Shown piece by piece: positions 12,738 through 24,620 of a stretch of DNA of 64,000 nucleotides. Position 1 is the stretch's first letter. Each line of letters begins with the position of its first letter. Location: contig CM057002.1 in the NCBI GenBank assembly GCA_029891345.1, forward strand, positions 63,974,777-64,038,776, in the 5' to 3' direction. The DNA comes from Dryococelus australis (lineage: Eukaryota > Arthropoda > Insecta > Phasmatodea > Phasmatidae). The notes under the pieces were generated by a model. It ran no database searches and was not told the DNA's origin. It worked only from the letters and a program-made list of their open reading frames with translations. The translations under genes and the position numbers were made by a program.

Positions 12738-13075
12738 AGCTGTGCTAAACAAGCAGACAGGGGCACTCGGCAAACGAATCGCCCAATCAAACGATCCTAG
12801 GAAACGTCCTGCAGACGACGTAACAGAAGACGGCTCTTCAGAAGAAAAGGACGCGCAAAAGACGTTCCGCATGCAGATCATTTTGATCCCGTTATGCCGT
12901 GGGACAACTGGGAAGAAAAGATCGCTACGTCGACTGGTCGAAATCCTGCAGCCACGAAAGTCATCGATGTTGAAGAAGTAGCTTACGTCATGTTGTCTAC
13001 TGGTGGTGTAAGAAACAAAGATACATCAGAAACATTCGTCGTGTACAAAATTCCACATACTAGTTCCTTAATAAT
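12738..13075 (+). pseudogene. Possible chromo-shadow-like gene remnant
   Basis: Two adjacent frames read like protein. The first runs LNKQTGALGKRIAQ, then a charged linker with DPRKRPADDVTEDG. The second, after a frame change near 12860, runs MPWDNWEEKIATS, RNPAATKVIDVEEV, then VMLSTGGVRNKDTSETF and VVYKIPHT. The pattern NWE-x-K-I ... RNP ... STG-x-x-x-K-x-T-x-E ... Y-K-x-P resembles the chromo-shadow domain of insect HP1-like proteins, normally about 60 residues ending in a 'KCPQ..I.FYE' block, which is blurred here. An acceptor-like TATATTGATCAG stands just before it. With the frame change it looks like a decayed exon or retrocopy. A wholly different origin is possible. Confidence 0.33.
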
Positions 13076-13112
13076 ATGGATATTTTGCCTTGTTGTAGCA
13101 TTTTATCTCTAA

Positions 13113-13655
13113 CATATTTTGTTCTAATCTGCTTTGTTAGCAAATTCCTTCCTTCTTGGCGAAGCCCCGTCATCTTTCCTTAACTATTACGGAAATAAAT
13201 TATTTCTGGCAATTTTCTTACCCTTTTAATATTTATTATGTCATGTTCAAGATTGAGATAACCTTAATTTAAATGTTCATTTGAAACTTGTAATTGTAAA
13301 TACTATACGCAGTAACAATATAATGTATTTATACAATTTCCAAGTGTGTGTGTGTTGCTCTTAAAGTAGCGAACCTTTTTGGCTATCTGTACTTTACCTG
13401 TGCTTTTTAGTTCACATTTGTCACACCAGATGGCAGAGCTTATGATATATATTGTTTAATGTCTTGATGTTTAAGTTATATGTTTATTATATTTTTGCAA
13501 TAATTAATATTGTAATATAAATGTTAACAATAATATATACTATGTTTTGACTCTTCATAACATTGGGGACCGTGACATGAAGATCGTTCTTTACAACACC
13601 TTATCAAGATGAAACTACGCTTTTAATGTTGCTGCTTGATAATCTTCTAACATAA
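13113..13655. other. Intergenic, no gene recognised
   Basis: AT-rich, with no motif or repeat recognised. Confidence 0.5.
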
Positions 13656-13986
13656 TCTTTATATATAAAATCCTTTGTGGGTGACTTAACTGCATCATCA
13701 CTGCCAAACCACTGGACCAATTGAGACCAAGCCATATGTTATTGAGGTGGCGAGTAAGGTTCTTAGTTATGTTTAATTTCAATAGGTAGCGCTATAGTGT
13801 AACGTCTATATTTATGGTCCGATTTTGCTCATACTTGCAGGAAACGTTTGTTGATCTAAAAGAGAAAAATGCTAGCGATGCCATGGTCAAACATAGGTCG
13901 ACGTACCAGACGTAACAGAGAGGACGCATTGAGAAGACCAAATAGAACGTGAAAAAGGCGGAACAATGTTCGCCGGGATCAGCTAG
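13656..13986 (+). mobile_element. Short non-autonomous Helitron
   Basis: The left end TCTTTATATATAAAATCC, followed by AAACCACTGGACCAATTGAG, matches the 5' end seen in many insect Helitrons (TC-start, TATAAA, then 'CCACTGGACCGATT'). The right end GCCGGGATCAGCTAG followed by T has the CTAG/T terminus. It is inserted between A and T, as Helitrons do, with no target duplication. At 331 bp it carries no Rep/helicase. A minus-strand relative lies at 40.07-40.39 kb. Confidence 0.62.
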
Positions 13987-14266
13987 TGTTATAATAAGTT
14001 CATAGACCGCTTACGGTAACCAATTCAGATGCTATATTGTTTCTGCTATACGATATTTGTTTGTTTAAATGTTAATATTAAACTTATTTACCTAATTTGT
14101 GTTAAATTAGAGTGGTCCAAGTTTTTCCCGGGACTTCTACCCATAGGTGACCAATATTGTGTAATATAATTTCCCAACGTTAATTCAATTTCTATATTTT
14201 TGATGGACAAACCGCGTTCTTAAGCATTCTACTTTATTTATTTTACGGGCGTGTATTACTGTTTAT
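13987..14266. other. Intergenic, no gene recognised
   Basis: AT-rich, with nothing recognised. Confidence 0.5.
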
Positions 14267-14684
14267 GCCGGTTCACTGTAAAATGAGCACTTTTTTAAGC
14301 CCTGCTTGTGATCTATTTGTATGTACACTGTGTATTATTCCGCCTTATGTAAAATTAACATTGCCGTGGACCTCATCACTTTATTCATGCGTTGGCCAAG
14401 CGAAATTGTGAAATTATTATAAAAGTAAATATTTTACATATCTGGTTACATTCAAACTTTCCATGTATTAAAAAAACAGAAAGCGAAAGAAATAATTTAA
14501 GTTATCGCAATTGGTTGCCTAACACTTTTTATTCGCCGTAAAATATGGAACTACTTTCCATATATCGTTGCCAAGTTTACTAGGCGCATGTCACCCAGTG
14601 AGCCCGTTGAAATATATGCAGGCAAGGGCAGTGACAGTTTTCTAAGGTTGATTTCAAAAGTGCTCCTTTTATCATAAACAACCT
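14267..14684 (-). mobile_element. MITE, core B (copy B3)
   Basis: The left end GCCGGTTCACTGTAAAATGA and right end TTATCATAAACAACC are diverged forms of the family ends. The core matches B2 throughout in the same orientation. The 67-codon minus-strand frame inside it is part of the repeat. Confidence 0.85.
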
Positions 14685-14859
14685 TTAACAGCCTTGTTAT
14701 ACCAGGGAGATAGTGATCCCAACAATGCGCAATTCCCCGGATTCTTGAAAACACCAGAGTTAGGATTAACCATGTACAATTTTAGTAGAGTCCGGGAAAT
14801 AGTACATTTATTTATACCCGTTTGAATTGTATTATTGAGGGCATGTTATTGTATGAGTT

Positions 14860-15110
14860 TTAGCTACATCCGAAGGGCTGCGGAGTCCGAGCCAACACCT
14901 ACTAGATAGAGAAGGCCAGCGCGCTATTGAATTCCGAGCGTATGACGTCACGCACTGTAGGCCATCGGCCATCAGATGATTCGCTAGGCTGGCAGTGGCC
15001 GAAGGCAGCTGTGCTCGTGTGGACGCCTTATTGTGCTGTGTTTATTGCCGTTTGCTCAAAAGAAGTTTAGTAGCATACAATGTACAAGTAAAACATGTTT
15101 TATATTGAAA
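14860..15110. other. GC-rich block with CRE-like TGACGTCA
   Basis: A short GC-rich block contains TATGACGTCACGCACTGT, including a perfect TGACGTCA (cyclic-AMP response-type) palindrome. A similar GC-rich context with GATGACGTCATGACAGTG occurs at about 19.44 kb. This may be a promoter or the end of an unrecognised mobile element. Confidence 0.3.
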
Positions 15111-15442
15111 TTACTTTCTAAGTGTTGTGTTTCATACTGCAGGGGTGATTAAAATAACGGGGCAAAAGTGTACGTTTTTAAATTTACTACCGGTGAGTAG
15201 TAGATAAGAAATGTATTTTAGCTATACCACGGGAAAATTTCTAGCCCAGTCAAGAGTCAAAATTAAGTTTTTTTTTTTTAAATAAAATATAAACAACTTA
15301 GCCTACTAAATTCAACTCTTAAAATTAATGTTGTACAGGCGTATATGTGTTATAACCTTAACGCGGCTATAGAAAGATTGCGGGAATTTTGTATTAATGA
15401 TTTATTTGAACCGAGATATGCAGATATGTTATTTTTATATTC

Positions 15443-16235
15443 GCATGTTTAACCGAACGCATATACTGTGAATTTTTTTCCTGAATGGGAGGCGAATGGA
15501 TTATATAGTTAGGCTACGTCATAATGGAACATTAAATAAAGCTGCTCAAAAAAAAGAGACGTACCACGTACGTATAGGAACGTAATGTGTTCGAACAGTG
15601 GGGAGACAAAATTAATAAATTTCATAATATAAGTACATGAAATAAAGCGGATTATTTCATCAGTATATTTGGTAATATTTGTATATTACCGGAAACTTCA
15701 AATTATGTTTAATACATGTATCAAAGTGCTCGCATGTAATGACTAATATATCCTTAAAATGTAAACTTGATTAAAAAATTAATAGAACAATTTTATTTCC
15801 GCAATGCAATTCAACTGGGATATGTAGATACGTTAGTTCTTATATGTGTGCATTAATTGTGAGACAAATAAAAACAATTAAATTGTTAAATTAATTTGTA
15901 TATTTAAGTTTACAATTTAATGATTCATTAATCATTACATGCGAGCACTTTGATAGTCTATTAAACATAATTTTAAATTTCCGTCAATATCCAAATATTA
16001 CCGAATATACAGACGAAATAACTTAATCCGCTTTATTTCACGTAATTATATGATGCAATTAATTCATTTCGTCTCTCGACTGTACGAACACATTACGTTA
16101 TATATGTACGGTACTTCTACTTTTTTTTTTTCGAGCAGGTTTCTTTAATTTTCCGTTATGAGGTAGCCTCACTTTATAATCCATTCGTCTCACATTCAGG
16201 AAGAAAAGAACAGTATACGTCCTCGGTTAAATGTG
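15443..16235. mobile_element. Large foldback (inverted-repeat) element
   Basis: Two arms of about 330 bp are inverted copies. The left arm runs outward to inward through GCATGTTTAACCGAACGCAT, TCCTGAATGGGAGGCGAATG, AACGTAATGTGTTCGAACAG, ATGAAATAAAGCGGATTATT and AAAGTGCTCGCATGTAATGA. The right arm carries the complements in reverse order, for example TCATTACATGCGAGCACTTT with the same spacing, AATCCGCTTTATTTCACGTA and CCATTCGTCTCACATTCAGG. The arms are clearly diverged, so the element is not recent. The loop is about 130 bp and AT-rich. There is no coding capacity. Confidence 0.8.
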
Positions 16236-19200
16236 TGAGTAGACGGCATTGCAAAAGAAATACTGCTCCGTTCTATTTGTGAGAGGCCAGTGACAGGCAA
16301 TACAGGGTCACGGTCCATATTTACATTATGCGAAACGATGGAGATATGTCTTATTGAAACACAACCGTCATGGTGAAGCCAGTTTATGTGAACGTATTTA
16401 CTGAACTTGCAGTACACATCACATGTTTAAGACCACGCAAAGTGTAAACGAAAACTCAAACTTTACAGGACATAGGACATACATCAGAAATAAGGAAACA
16501 CTGTGAAATAATTCAATACTTCTCAAATAAATTACGGAAAATTAACTAACCGACAAACATTTGTTGTTGTTTTTAATATAGTTTTCCCACATTTTTACTG
16601 TGCTCCTGTTTTAAAGAAAAGACTTATATTTGTTACACATGCCTTTGAAATGCCCGGCTGGGTTTCAATTTCTCGTTGTTTTGTTGCACTTGCTCATTCC
16701 GAAAATTCGCCGCTTTATGATTGGTGATACCCTTTTTTCGCCATTTATACACAACGGCACGAAACTTCCACTGCAACTGCATCTCTCGACTTGGATGGCA
16801 ATAATCGGTGAATTTATAATTTCCTGGTAACAAACCTGTCATGTTATCATTTGGGTGGAAAGAGAAGTAATTAGATCCCGGAAACCCCATCTCGCTAGCT
16901 TAACTGGTAACAAACATTATAGTTGTCAGTTTTGACGAATTTGTAGCTAATTTTTCTTACAGTGAGAATTCATTAAGAAAAAAATATATCATTTCCAAAT
17001 TTATTCTGGCACCTGTTTGTTTTTCTCTTTCAAGAGTATTTATAAAGGAAATTAAAAAAGCATTACACTTAAATAGCTGTATATTTGTATCTATACAACT
17101 GTCTACACTTAAATGTGTGTTATAATTCCAGAGTTATATATTCCTTTAAAAAATCATAACTTACAAACTATTTGACCTATTTCAATAACTTAATCATAAT
17201 GTGTGTTTTGACAGTAACACAGATTGCAGCAACGTTTAACAGTAAAAAAGTGTTTTACCAAACTTACTGTCTTTAAACTTTTGGCGTGTACTGTGTATTC
17301 TGTACTAAGTGTGCAATCACGATTTCAATGCGTAAAAAGCCTCAGGGAACTAATTTTGTCACATTAGACCGGGTTAAGTAATCTAAATTGTGCATTGAAA
17401 ATGATATAATATGTAGGCCTACCAACGCTAAAAAAAAATGTAAGTGTTTATAATTAATTAGTAAATAGTGCAATATGACATTAAAATACATATATTAATA
17501 CAGCAATACGCATTCTTACACGACGAGAAAGTTGAAAACCGAAACTGCACAATAGTAAAGTTAACTTTCATCTCATTCATAATCACATTAATGCAGAGTT
17601 TGAGTATAGTGTTTACTTTTAAATAAAAGTAAAATGAATCACGAAGGCATATCACCGATTACGTAAGCAATACAATAAAAAAATAACAAAAGGGTTACAA
17701 GCTATACAAAAGTAATAAAAATAAAATGCATTGTTGTAATATCAATATTATGATTATTTTTCTGCGCTAATATATCTGCCAAGATTTCTAAGATATTTAT
17801 TGCATTTTCATCTCAAGGATCACTTAGTGAATACGTTAAAAGTGTTCGTAAGCCCTTGTTAATATTTCCATACATTAATGATTTGGAAATTCCGCTACAG
17901 TGATGTACTTGAATTCTCTCGGTAACAGATACTGCACCAACAAATTCTAAGCTTAATCCATCATAGGACGCCGTAATAGCAAATAAATAATGCTTCATAC
18001 AAGTTGGTCCAATATAGGCCTATTAACCTGTGGTTGAATAGTTAGTTTGTAATTAGCTAAGTTGTTAATATATCTGTTTTGGATTATTCAACATTAAAAA
18101 AAATTGGCCTTTGTTCAGGAGCTTACTACACACATCAGAACCACCATCATAGCTGTGGTTAACTGCAGGACATTTTTGTCCATATGCATCAGGCACAGTG
18201 GTTTCGGAGTTGGTGTAAGAATTATTTTTCTGTTGTTTTGTGCTCCCGTAAAAAAGTTAGCGAATGCGGATATAATACATGGTGAGGCACCAGTGGGAAC
18301 CAAACCCAATGACTCGTATTGCCATTGAAGGATTCAACGTTCAATGTAAATTTATTCTTGTTCTTACACAAAATATCGTGTCGCTCGGCTGCCAAAATAA
18401 TTTTTAGTAGTCTACTAGTAAAACGCTTTCCTTTTAACAAATACTTCACAGATATGCATGTTATACGTTACGAAGATAACCATGTTTTTACTTCGGGCAC
18501 AAAAATGAAATTAAGCTAATTGGTTTATTGTGGCATAATATGCATGCTGAAGTTCCTAAGTGAAAAGAAAAAAGGTACTGAAGATGGCGAAATACACTGA
18601 GATTTGAATTAGCTTGTATACGTCCCCGGCTTATAATTCATCCAAAATCAATTTAAAATTTTTCCAACCAGGAGAAGTGATAAACGTGTATAGTATGATC
18701 GAAGAGAAAAATAACTTTTCGAGCACTCCACTAATATAATGAACAACATTCAGTTAAAGTAGAACGAAAATCAGAGAAAGCGAACTACATTAGCATGGAA
18801 CTCTGGGAAAGTTTCGCAGAACGATAGCTTGACTAAAATTTGTCGCCTAATATTATGGGTTATGCATATATTATTTGGTTTGGTGTAAGTACGAAACGAA
18901 CGCTAACTAAAATAAATTAATTTTTGGGGAAATGGTTGTACTTTATCACGACTGCGAATAAGTCCGCTACATCGTAAGTTATCCGTTTCTGTAAAAAAAT
19001 ATAATTTAATTCAGGCAAACTTAGTTTTGAATTAAATACTTATCACAAAAGTGGAGATTTTAAGCATTCTCTGGAATTAAAGCTGGGGGTTTGTTTATCA
19101 AATAGACCCTGTTTAATGATGCAATGCTTTCCTTTCAGGCAGTCTGCAGCTTGTGTGTGTCATTAATGTAAACAAATAAATGATTCTCAAAGGAACACTA

Positions 19201-19685
19201 TAAAATTATAGTTTTGGAATCAGAAAGCAGGGGACCGGCGCCTAATACTGGAATAACAATCGGTTTTTTTAATGCAGTGGTTAAAATACACGATTCATCT
19301 TATTAAAGTATGCTGTGACACGCATATAACACTTTAAAAAATATGTCACACGGTCAAACGTAAAGCCACGAAGATGTATGCCAGTCGTCAACGTATTAAC
19401 CGTGGTCTGGTAGCGCGCCTGCGGAGAAGGATGGCCCACCCGTGATGACGTCATGACAGTGCGCGAGGGTAGTCGGTTCACGACTGGAACAGACTTTCGA
19501 ACAACACCTTAGTCGTCAGCTGCATGCATCGTTACTACAAACAGTGACTGGCGCGGGTACAGTTAGTTTGGCTGCACGGAGAGAGAATATAGTTCGAATG
19601 TTTTAACCTATTTTATTTATCTATTGCTTAGAAATGGGAGAAGGAAAAATTCCAAGAAAGTCTGTTCCAGTCGTGAACGGACTAT
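16236..19685. other. Intergenic, no gene recognised
   Basis: AT-rich. Frames of 60-85 codons occur (for example 16633-16890 minus, 17813-17998 minus, 18115-18309 minus). Some look less repetitive than average, but none shows a domain I recognise. TAGGCCTA palindromes occur at 17414 and 18015. GC content rises at about 19.37-19.57 kb around a TGACGTCA word. Confidence 0.45.
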
Positions 19686-19915
19686 ACTCGGTTTTGGCTG
19701 AGCGCATATCCTGCCGCCCTCCCACCACAGCGAACTGGGTTCAATCCCCGGCCGGGTCACTCTCGGATTTTCGCACGTGGCGGCTTTTTTCAGACATCTC
19801 CCGTTCCCCCCGCCCTTGCAATCCGGTGCCGTTCCATTCTCACCTCATCTTTCACCCTCATCGGCTCTCGAGACCCCGTTTCCAAGAGCCGCCCGAATGT
19901 CTCAAAACCCAACTC
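19686..19915 (+). repeat. tRNA-derived SINE
   Basis: The A-box-like GTTTTGGCTGAGCGCAT and B-box CTGGGTTCAATCCCCGGCCG form the head. The body contains CATCTTTCACCCTCATCGGC and matches the 8.24-kb copy. Overlapping open frames here are by-products. Confidence 0.75.
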
Positions 19916-20097
19916 CACTAAGCTGCATCGGATCGAAATCCTTACCTGACGAAACTATATATTTCATGAGAGAGTCCAAGGATTGCAGCGAACCATAGAA
20001 CGAAATTACGAGCTCCCAAAATATGCATGTGCACCCTTGACGAAGGGCGGAGTTGAGCGTAATCCGTACGAGATAAAGTTACTTCCAGAATTTAAAT

Positions 20098-20132
<35 letters not shown>

Positions 20133-20654
20133 GAAGACTATAGGCAGCCAGACCACGGGAGCTAAATTAGGCGGGGTGTAAAAACTTCATCGTGATTTCC
20201 TCTCGCAACTGGAGATACGACGAAGCGATGCACTCCCGCCTATCCGAATTTTTAATACGGCTACGCTTTACGTGGTTGGCTGACGCGTGGGGGTTGGTGG
20301 TCGCGGGGAAGAAGGGGGTACGAGTAAATTACATGCAAACACCGGAGCTTGCGGCGCGCCTGATAACACCTGTTTATCGCCCGCGGGCACGTCAGGTAAG
20401 TGCTAGGCTTGGCGGGGGGGGGGGGGGGGTGGGTGAGTTAATTCCCTCTGCGCCTGAGACCTGAAACCGGGTCGTTCACCAGCGACCTCCACTCCTTAAG
20501 GCGGGATGATAGTGGATTCTGTAATCCATTCACGGTCACTTCACACTTTTCTGAGGCCCTGCTTAATTTCTGATTCCGGTACATTTCCCCGCCTCGTGTA
20601 AACAAAGCCAAGAAGGAGGACAACACACAGAATTCGTGCGCACTCTGTTGTAAA
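19916..20654. other. GC-variable intergenic with A-run and G-run
   Basis: An adenine run of about 28 bases (20105-20132) could be the tail of a retroposed sequence, but nothing upstream is recognisable. A guanine run lies at 20414-20429. GC-rich chance frames lie on both strands. Confidence 0.55.
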
Positions 20655-21021
20655 GGCTGTTCACGATAAAGTGAGCACTTTTGAGATCAACCTTAGGAAA
20701 AAGTCACTACCCCTGCAAGCATATAATTTTACAATTCCATATCTTAATGCCAAATAAATAGAATTGGGAACCGATTTGTGTTAACTTAACTTATGTCTTT
20801 CGATTACGGTTTTTTTTGTAAATGCACCGAAGTGTAAAAATGACCAGATTTGTAACATATTTACTTTTCTAATAATACCACAGTTTCACTAGGCAGACGC
20901 ATGACCAAAGTGACGAGGCCGATCGCGATGTTAATTTAATATCAGGTGGAGGACTACAGAACGTGCATGCAAGTAGATCTTAGCAGGGCTTCTGAAAGTG
21001 CTCATTTTACTGTGAACAGCC
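20655..21021 (+). mobile_element. MITE, core B (copy B4), internally deleted
   Basis: The ends are GGCTGTTCACGATAAAGTGA and GCTCATTTTACTGTGAACAG with TA on the right flank. The segment that in full copies carries GGGCGCACTGAGTGACATG is missing, which makes this copy about 45 bp short. Confidence 0.87.
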
Positions 21022-21993
21022 TATAGTATCATTTGGCATGAGAACTATCTCTTACTAGGCGCTACCAATACAGATATTTTATCACTGTTTTATTTATATT
21101 TTATAATAACGAAATAATATAATTTATAAATAAATTATAATTTAAACTTCAACTTAACGAACAATAAGATACTTTCATGTTAACAGAGATATAAAACGCT
21201 TGTGATACATTATATATTTAGTAAATAAATACACACGTTATACATACGGTGATTTTTCAGAATATATTTGATTCAAAACTTGTCAATAAACCGCGAATAG
21301 GCTGTAATGGAACATTGCGCCCGATTGCACATGTAAGATGCATAACTCGTAACGTAGTAGGCACAATCAAAATTGCTAGAAAATTTTCAGATTATGTTGC
21401 ATATGAAAGGAGAGTGCGTATATTGGGTAACTCTATAAAACATGTTGCTACGAGGTTTGTATATTTTTAGTGCTTTAAAAATGTATTAATCTATAAAGAA
21501 TCCATTTCTAATAAATAATATGCGCGTAATTGCATTCTAAATGCTTCAAATAGCACATTAAAAAAATTAAAACATTTTATATAGGAAACCCGCTATAATA
21601 ATAACTTTGGTTGTAGGCAACAGAAAAACATTAATTATGTTCATAAACATTTTTCATGATTTAACCTATGCACGTCCAATTCATAAACGCAAGTTAATTT
21701 TTTTTGAACTGAACAGACAAAAATATTACACGTTAAAATAATTGCATTAGTTGTACGAATATACCATTACCTGCAACCATTGTAGTAATTGTTAACGATT
21801 GTTCTAATTAAAGAAAATTGTTCTTACAAAATGTGTATCCTGAAACATTCAGAATGGGAAAAACGTTTTAAGTTTGTTTGAATATACTTTTTGTTCAGTA
21901 ATTAAATGCCCACATTCCAGACATACTATCTTTGAACCAATATTAAAACACAAGCCTATACCCTTATATGTATATCTGGAAACGTATTTTTAT
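21022..21993. other. Intergenic, no gene recognised
   Basis: AT-rich. A 73-codon plus-strand frame (21249-21470) has no recognisable motif. Confidence 0.5.
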
Positions 21994-22216
21994 ATAATTT
22001 AATGGCCTTCAAAGTTGCGACGTAGAACGCCTGCAGAACAAGGCGGCACGATCATGCATGTGGGACAAGATGCATAGGAAGTAGGCGCACGACGCTGCGG
22101 ATGTAATAATTTTTGTGTTGCGCGCCTACGGACTATGCAATTTGTCCTGCATGCATGATATCACCACCTGTTTCTGCAGGTGTTCTACGCCGCAACTTTG
22201 ACCACCATTAAATTAT
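21994..22216. mobile_element. Compact foldback element (hairpin, about 100-bp arms)
   Basis: The sequence is almost entirely a hairpin. The left arm reads ATAATTTAATGG, TCAAAGTTGCGACGTAGAAC, GCCTGCAGAACAAGGCGG, ATCATGCATG, GGACAA and TGCATAG. The right arm carries the inverse of each block, ending CGCCGCAACTTTGACC then CCATTAAATTAT. The loop is a few tens of bases. The geometry is that of a foldback MITE; a transcript would fold into a long hairpin. Confidence 0.85.
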
Positions 22217-23959
22217 TTAAAAATACTGTTCCTGATGTAGAGGAACATAGCTCTTCTGTTATTATTAGTCTGAAGAATCCATGCCTGGAGTTTGGGCTTT
22301 CAGTTACCGAACATTCTGTAGACTCAATTTATTAACTGGTTTTTAAAACATTGAAATATGGAATTTATTGCGAATTATTTCGAAGTTACTACAAAGCATT
22401 TGAATGAATCGTTGATATGCAACATAAACTGCGCTTTTCTGCTCTTTTTGGTAGCGTGTGTAGTGGTTTATAATGAGTTCATGCTGTACAGTCAGGTGTC
22501 CACTGGAAGACAATATTCTCCTGCCTTGAAGGCTGTCGAGAGTTCTTCCTGTGCGAGAGTTTCTGTAATAAAAATTGACGCTGTATTTGCAATAACAAAA
22601 CCATAACATGCAGCAATTGTTGATACATTCAGTGTATAATTTTCGAATAAACAATTTTTTGATTGTTTTTAGAATCACAATATATAAAACCACAAATTCA
22701 GTTAGTAGAATTATAGTTAAATTTATCGGAATATATTATTCATACCGTTATATAAAATTCAAGCTAAATATTTTATTTTAACATAATTTTGTTTTCTGAA
22801 AAAGATTCTTTTGAATAGCTTTGTTTACATTTTTTTTTGTTTACGAAATAGTTGCATATAATACTACTTGCTTGATTTTAAAACAATTATGTTGACATAT
22901 TTACGGATGTCGTTTATATCCCTATTTTTTTTTTTGCAAAAAGTGGTAAATTTTAATTTTTAAATTGTAGTCTGTATCACTTATAACTGTGTATCACAGT
23001 TGCCAGAATTAAATTGTCTTGTCTCTAAATCTAACACCATGAAAATAGATTTAGTAGTTCAAATGCTGTTCTTCATTAGGTGTTACGGAAATTCGTGCAC
23101 TACAAGACCTTTCCGTAGCTTTTAAGACATTCCTTCTGCTCTGTCAAATATACTTATCACATTTGAAATAAAAAAATTAGTAATAATATCGCTATGCTTC
23201 AAATTAAACTAAAAAAATGCTATAAAATGTAGGGAAAGGAATTTTTAAGGTCTGTATTTTACTGGCATATATCAACCAATCACCAAATTCAATAAAATTG
23301 ATATATACAATTGTGGTCTCACATGATAAAGTTTTTATTCCCATTACGAAAAAATAGATATATTCTTTTGAATTGCTGTGCAGTGTCGTCTGGCATTTTG
23401 TTGCATTCATTTCGAACGATTTTCTTCTTCTTCCTCTCCACTTTCCATTTTATGTTCAGTAAACTTTTAAGTGGTCCATCTTTCCCTTGTTCTTTATAAA
23501 ATTTTTCTTCTTCGTTTATATTTTCTCAGTTTCTATGGGATTCTATATTAGCCCTTTCTTACAGCATTTTGTAATCCGTTCCTTTTATTTTACTTATTGT
23601 TTTATTTATGCTAAATATTTCCATTTCTACACATGTATTCGCATGTCTTATTATATCTTCTTTAATACAAACTTTATTTGATCTTAACACACTCACCTAG
23701 GAATACTGTAATACTTTCTCTTAGGTTCTATTTGTCACCCATTATTCTTTTCTATACAGTAATACTGATAATGCAATGGTTTCATGCAACTTAAGTCGAT
23801 TGTCTTCATTGCTTTTGCACGTTAGAAAAACACAACTAGACGTAACTAAGGTAACCAAGATTAAGAAACTGCAGTTGGCAGAACATTGTAAACAAACGTA
23901 CCATCATTGAGTTCTGTAAACACATGAAAATAAAGAAAGAGAGAACGAGGTACAATAAG
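22217..23959. other. Intergenic, no gene recognised
   Basis: Strongly AT-rich. The longest frame is 116 codons on the minus strand (22343-22693), overlapped by an 82-codon plus-strand frame. Neither shows a known domain. Confidence 0.5.
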
Positions 23960-24620
23960 TGATCACGTAAGTATGAATGAATTTACCAAAGTATTGAAAA
24001 TCTCAGAAGAATTAGTAGATCACAGGATAAGATATGATAAGGTCTGACCTGCTGAAACATGGAGACCGTTGTTAAAAATACGACTCCTGCACCTCTACAA
24101 CATGTGTTGGTAAACCAAAAGTATACCGGATAACAAAGGAAAGGCAACAGTGGAATCAAACCTCGAGAAAAATTACAAATCGATAGCTAATGTTATAGAG
24201 GAATCACCTCGCTTGATTCCTCATATAAACTCTATGATCGAAACCTGACTAGCATAATAAGAACTATTCCAGAAAATCTGCTCGAGGAAGAAAACGTAGG
24301 ATATAATCAAGGCAGTATTTGGAAAACAGAAGGTATTTAACCACAGAACATTTGTTATATGCATATGCTTCGTACGGCATTTAGTAATGTGTACAGGCAA
24401 AATATGTGAAAGGTTATGAATACAAAGCTTTCATCTATAGTAATACGTCTGTGGTTTTGGAACTCGAGAGTCAACTCCAGGGCGATATCTAAACGAGTAA
24501 TGGAGTCAGACTGGGACGAGGCCTGTCCTCGAGCCTTTCTAATAGTTTACTGACGTAAAAATTCGAGGATGCAGATCTGTATCTACGAAAGGTATGCAGC
24601 TAAATAAGCACATTGTACCT
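23960..24620 (+). pseudogene. Decayed LINE reverse-transcriptase fragment
   Basis: Segments in shifting frames match the finger and palm entry of non-LTR reverse transcriptases. DLLKHGD near 24040 matches the usual 'ELLKYGG'. NLEKNYKSIANVIEE and YRGITSLDSSYKLYDRN correspond to the 'NYRGITLL.t.YKi..' block. IRTIPENLLEEENVGYNQGS corresponds to '..L..EEQ.GFR.GRS'. The catalytic YADD block is not found and no 5' or 3' end is seen. Stops and frame changes are frequent, so this is an old dead copy. I would not assign a clade more precise than a LINE with this RT type. Confidence 0.6.

Noticed and set aside
22343-22693. 116-codon minus-strand frame
   Set aside because: It is overlapped by an 82-codon plus-strand frame; the composition is ordinary for AT-rich DNA and no motif is recognised.
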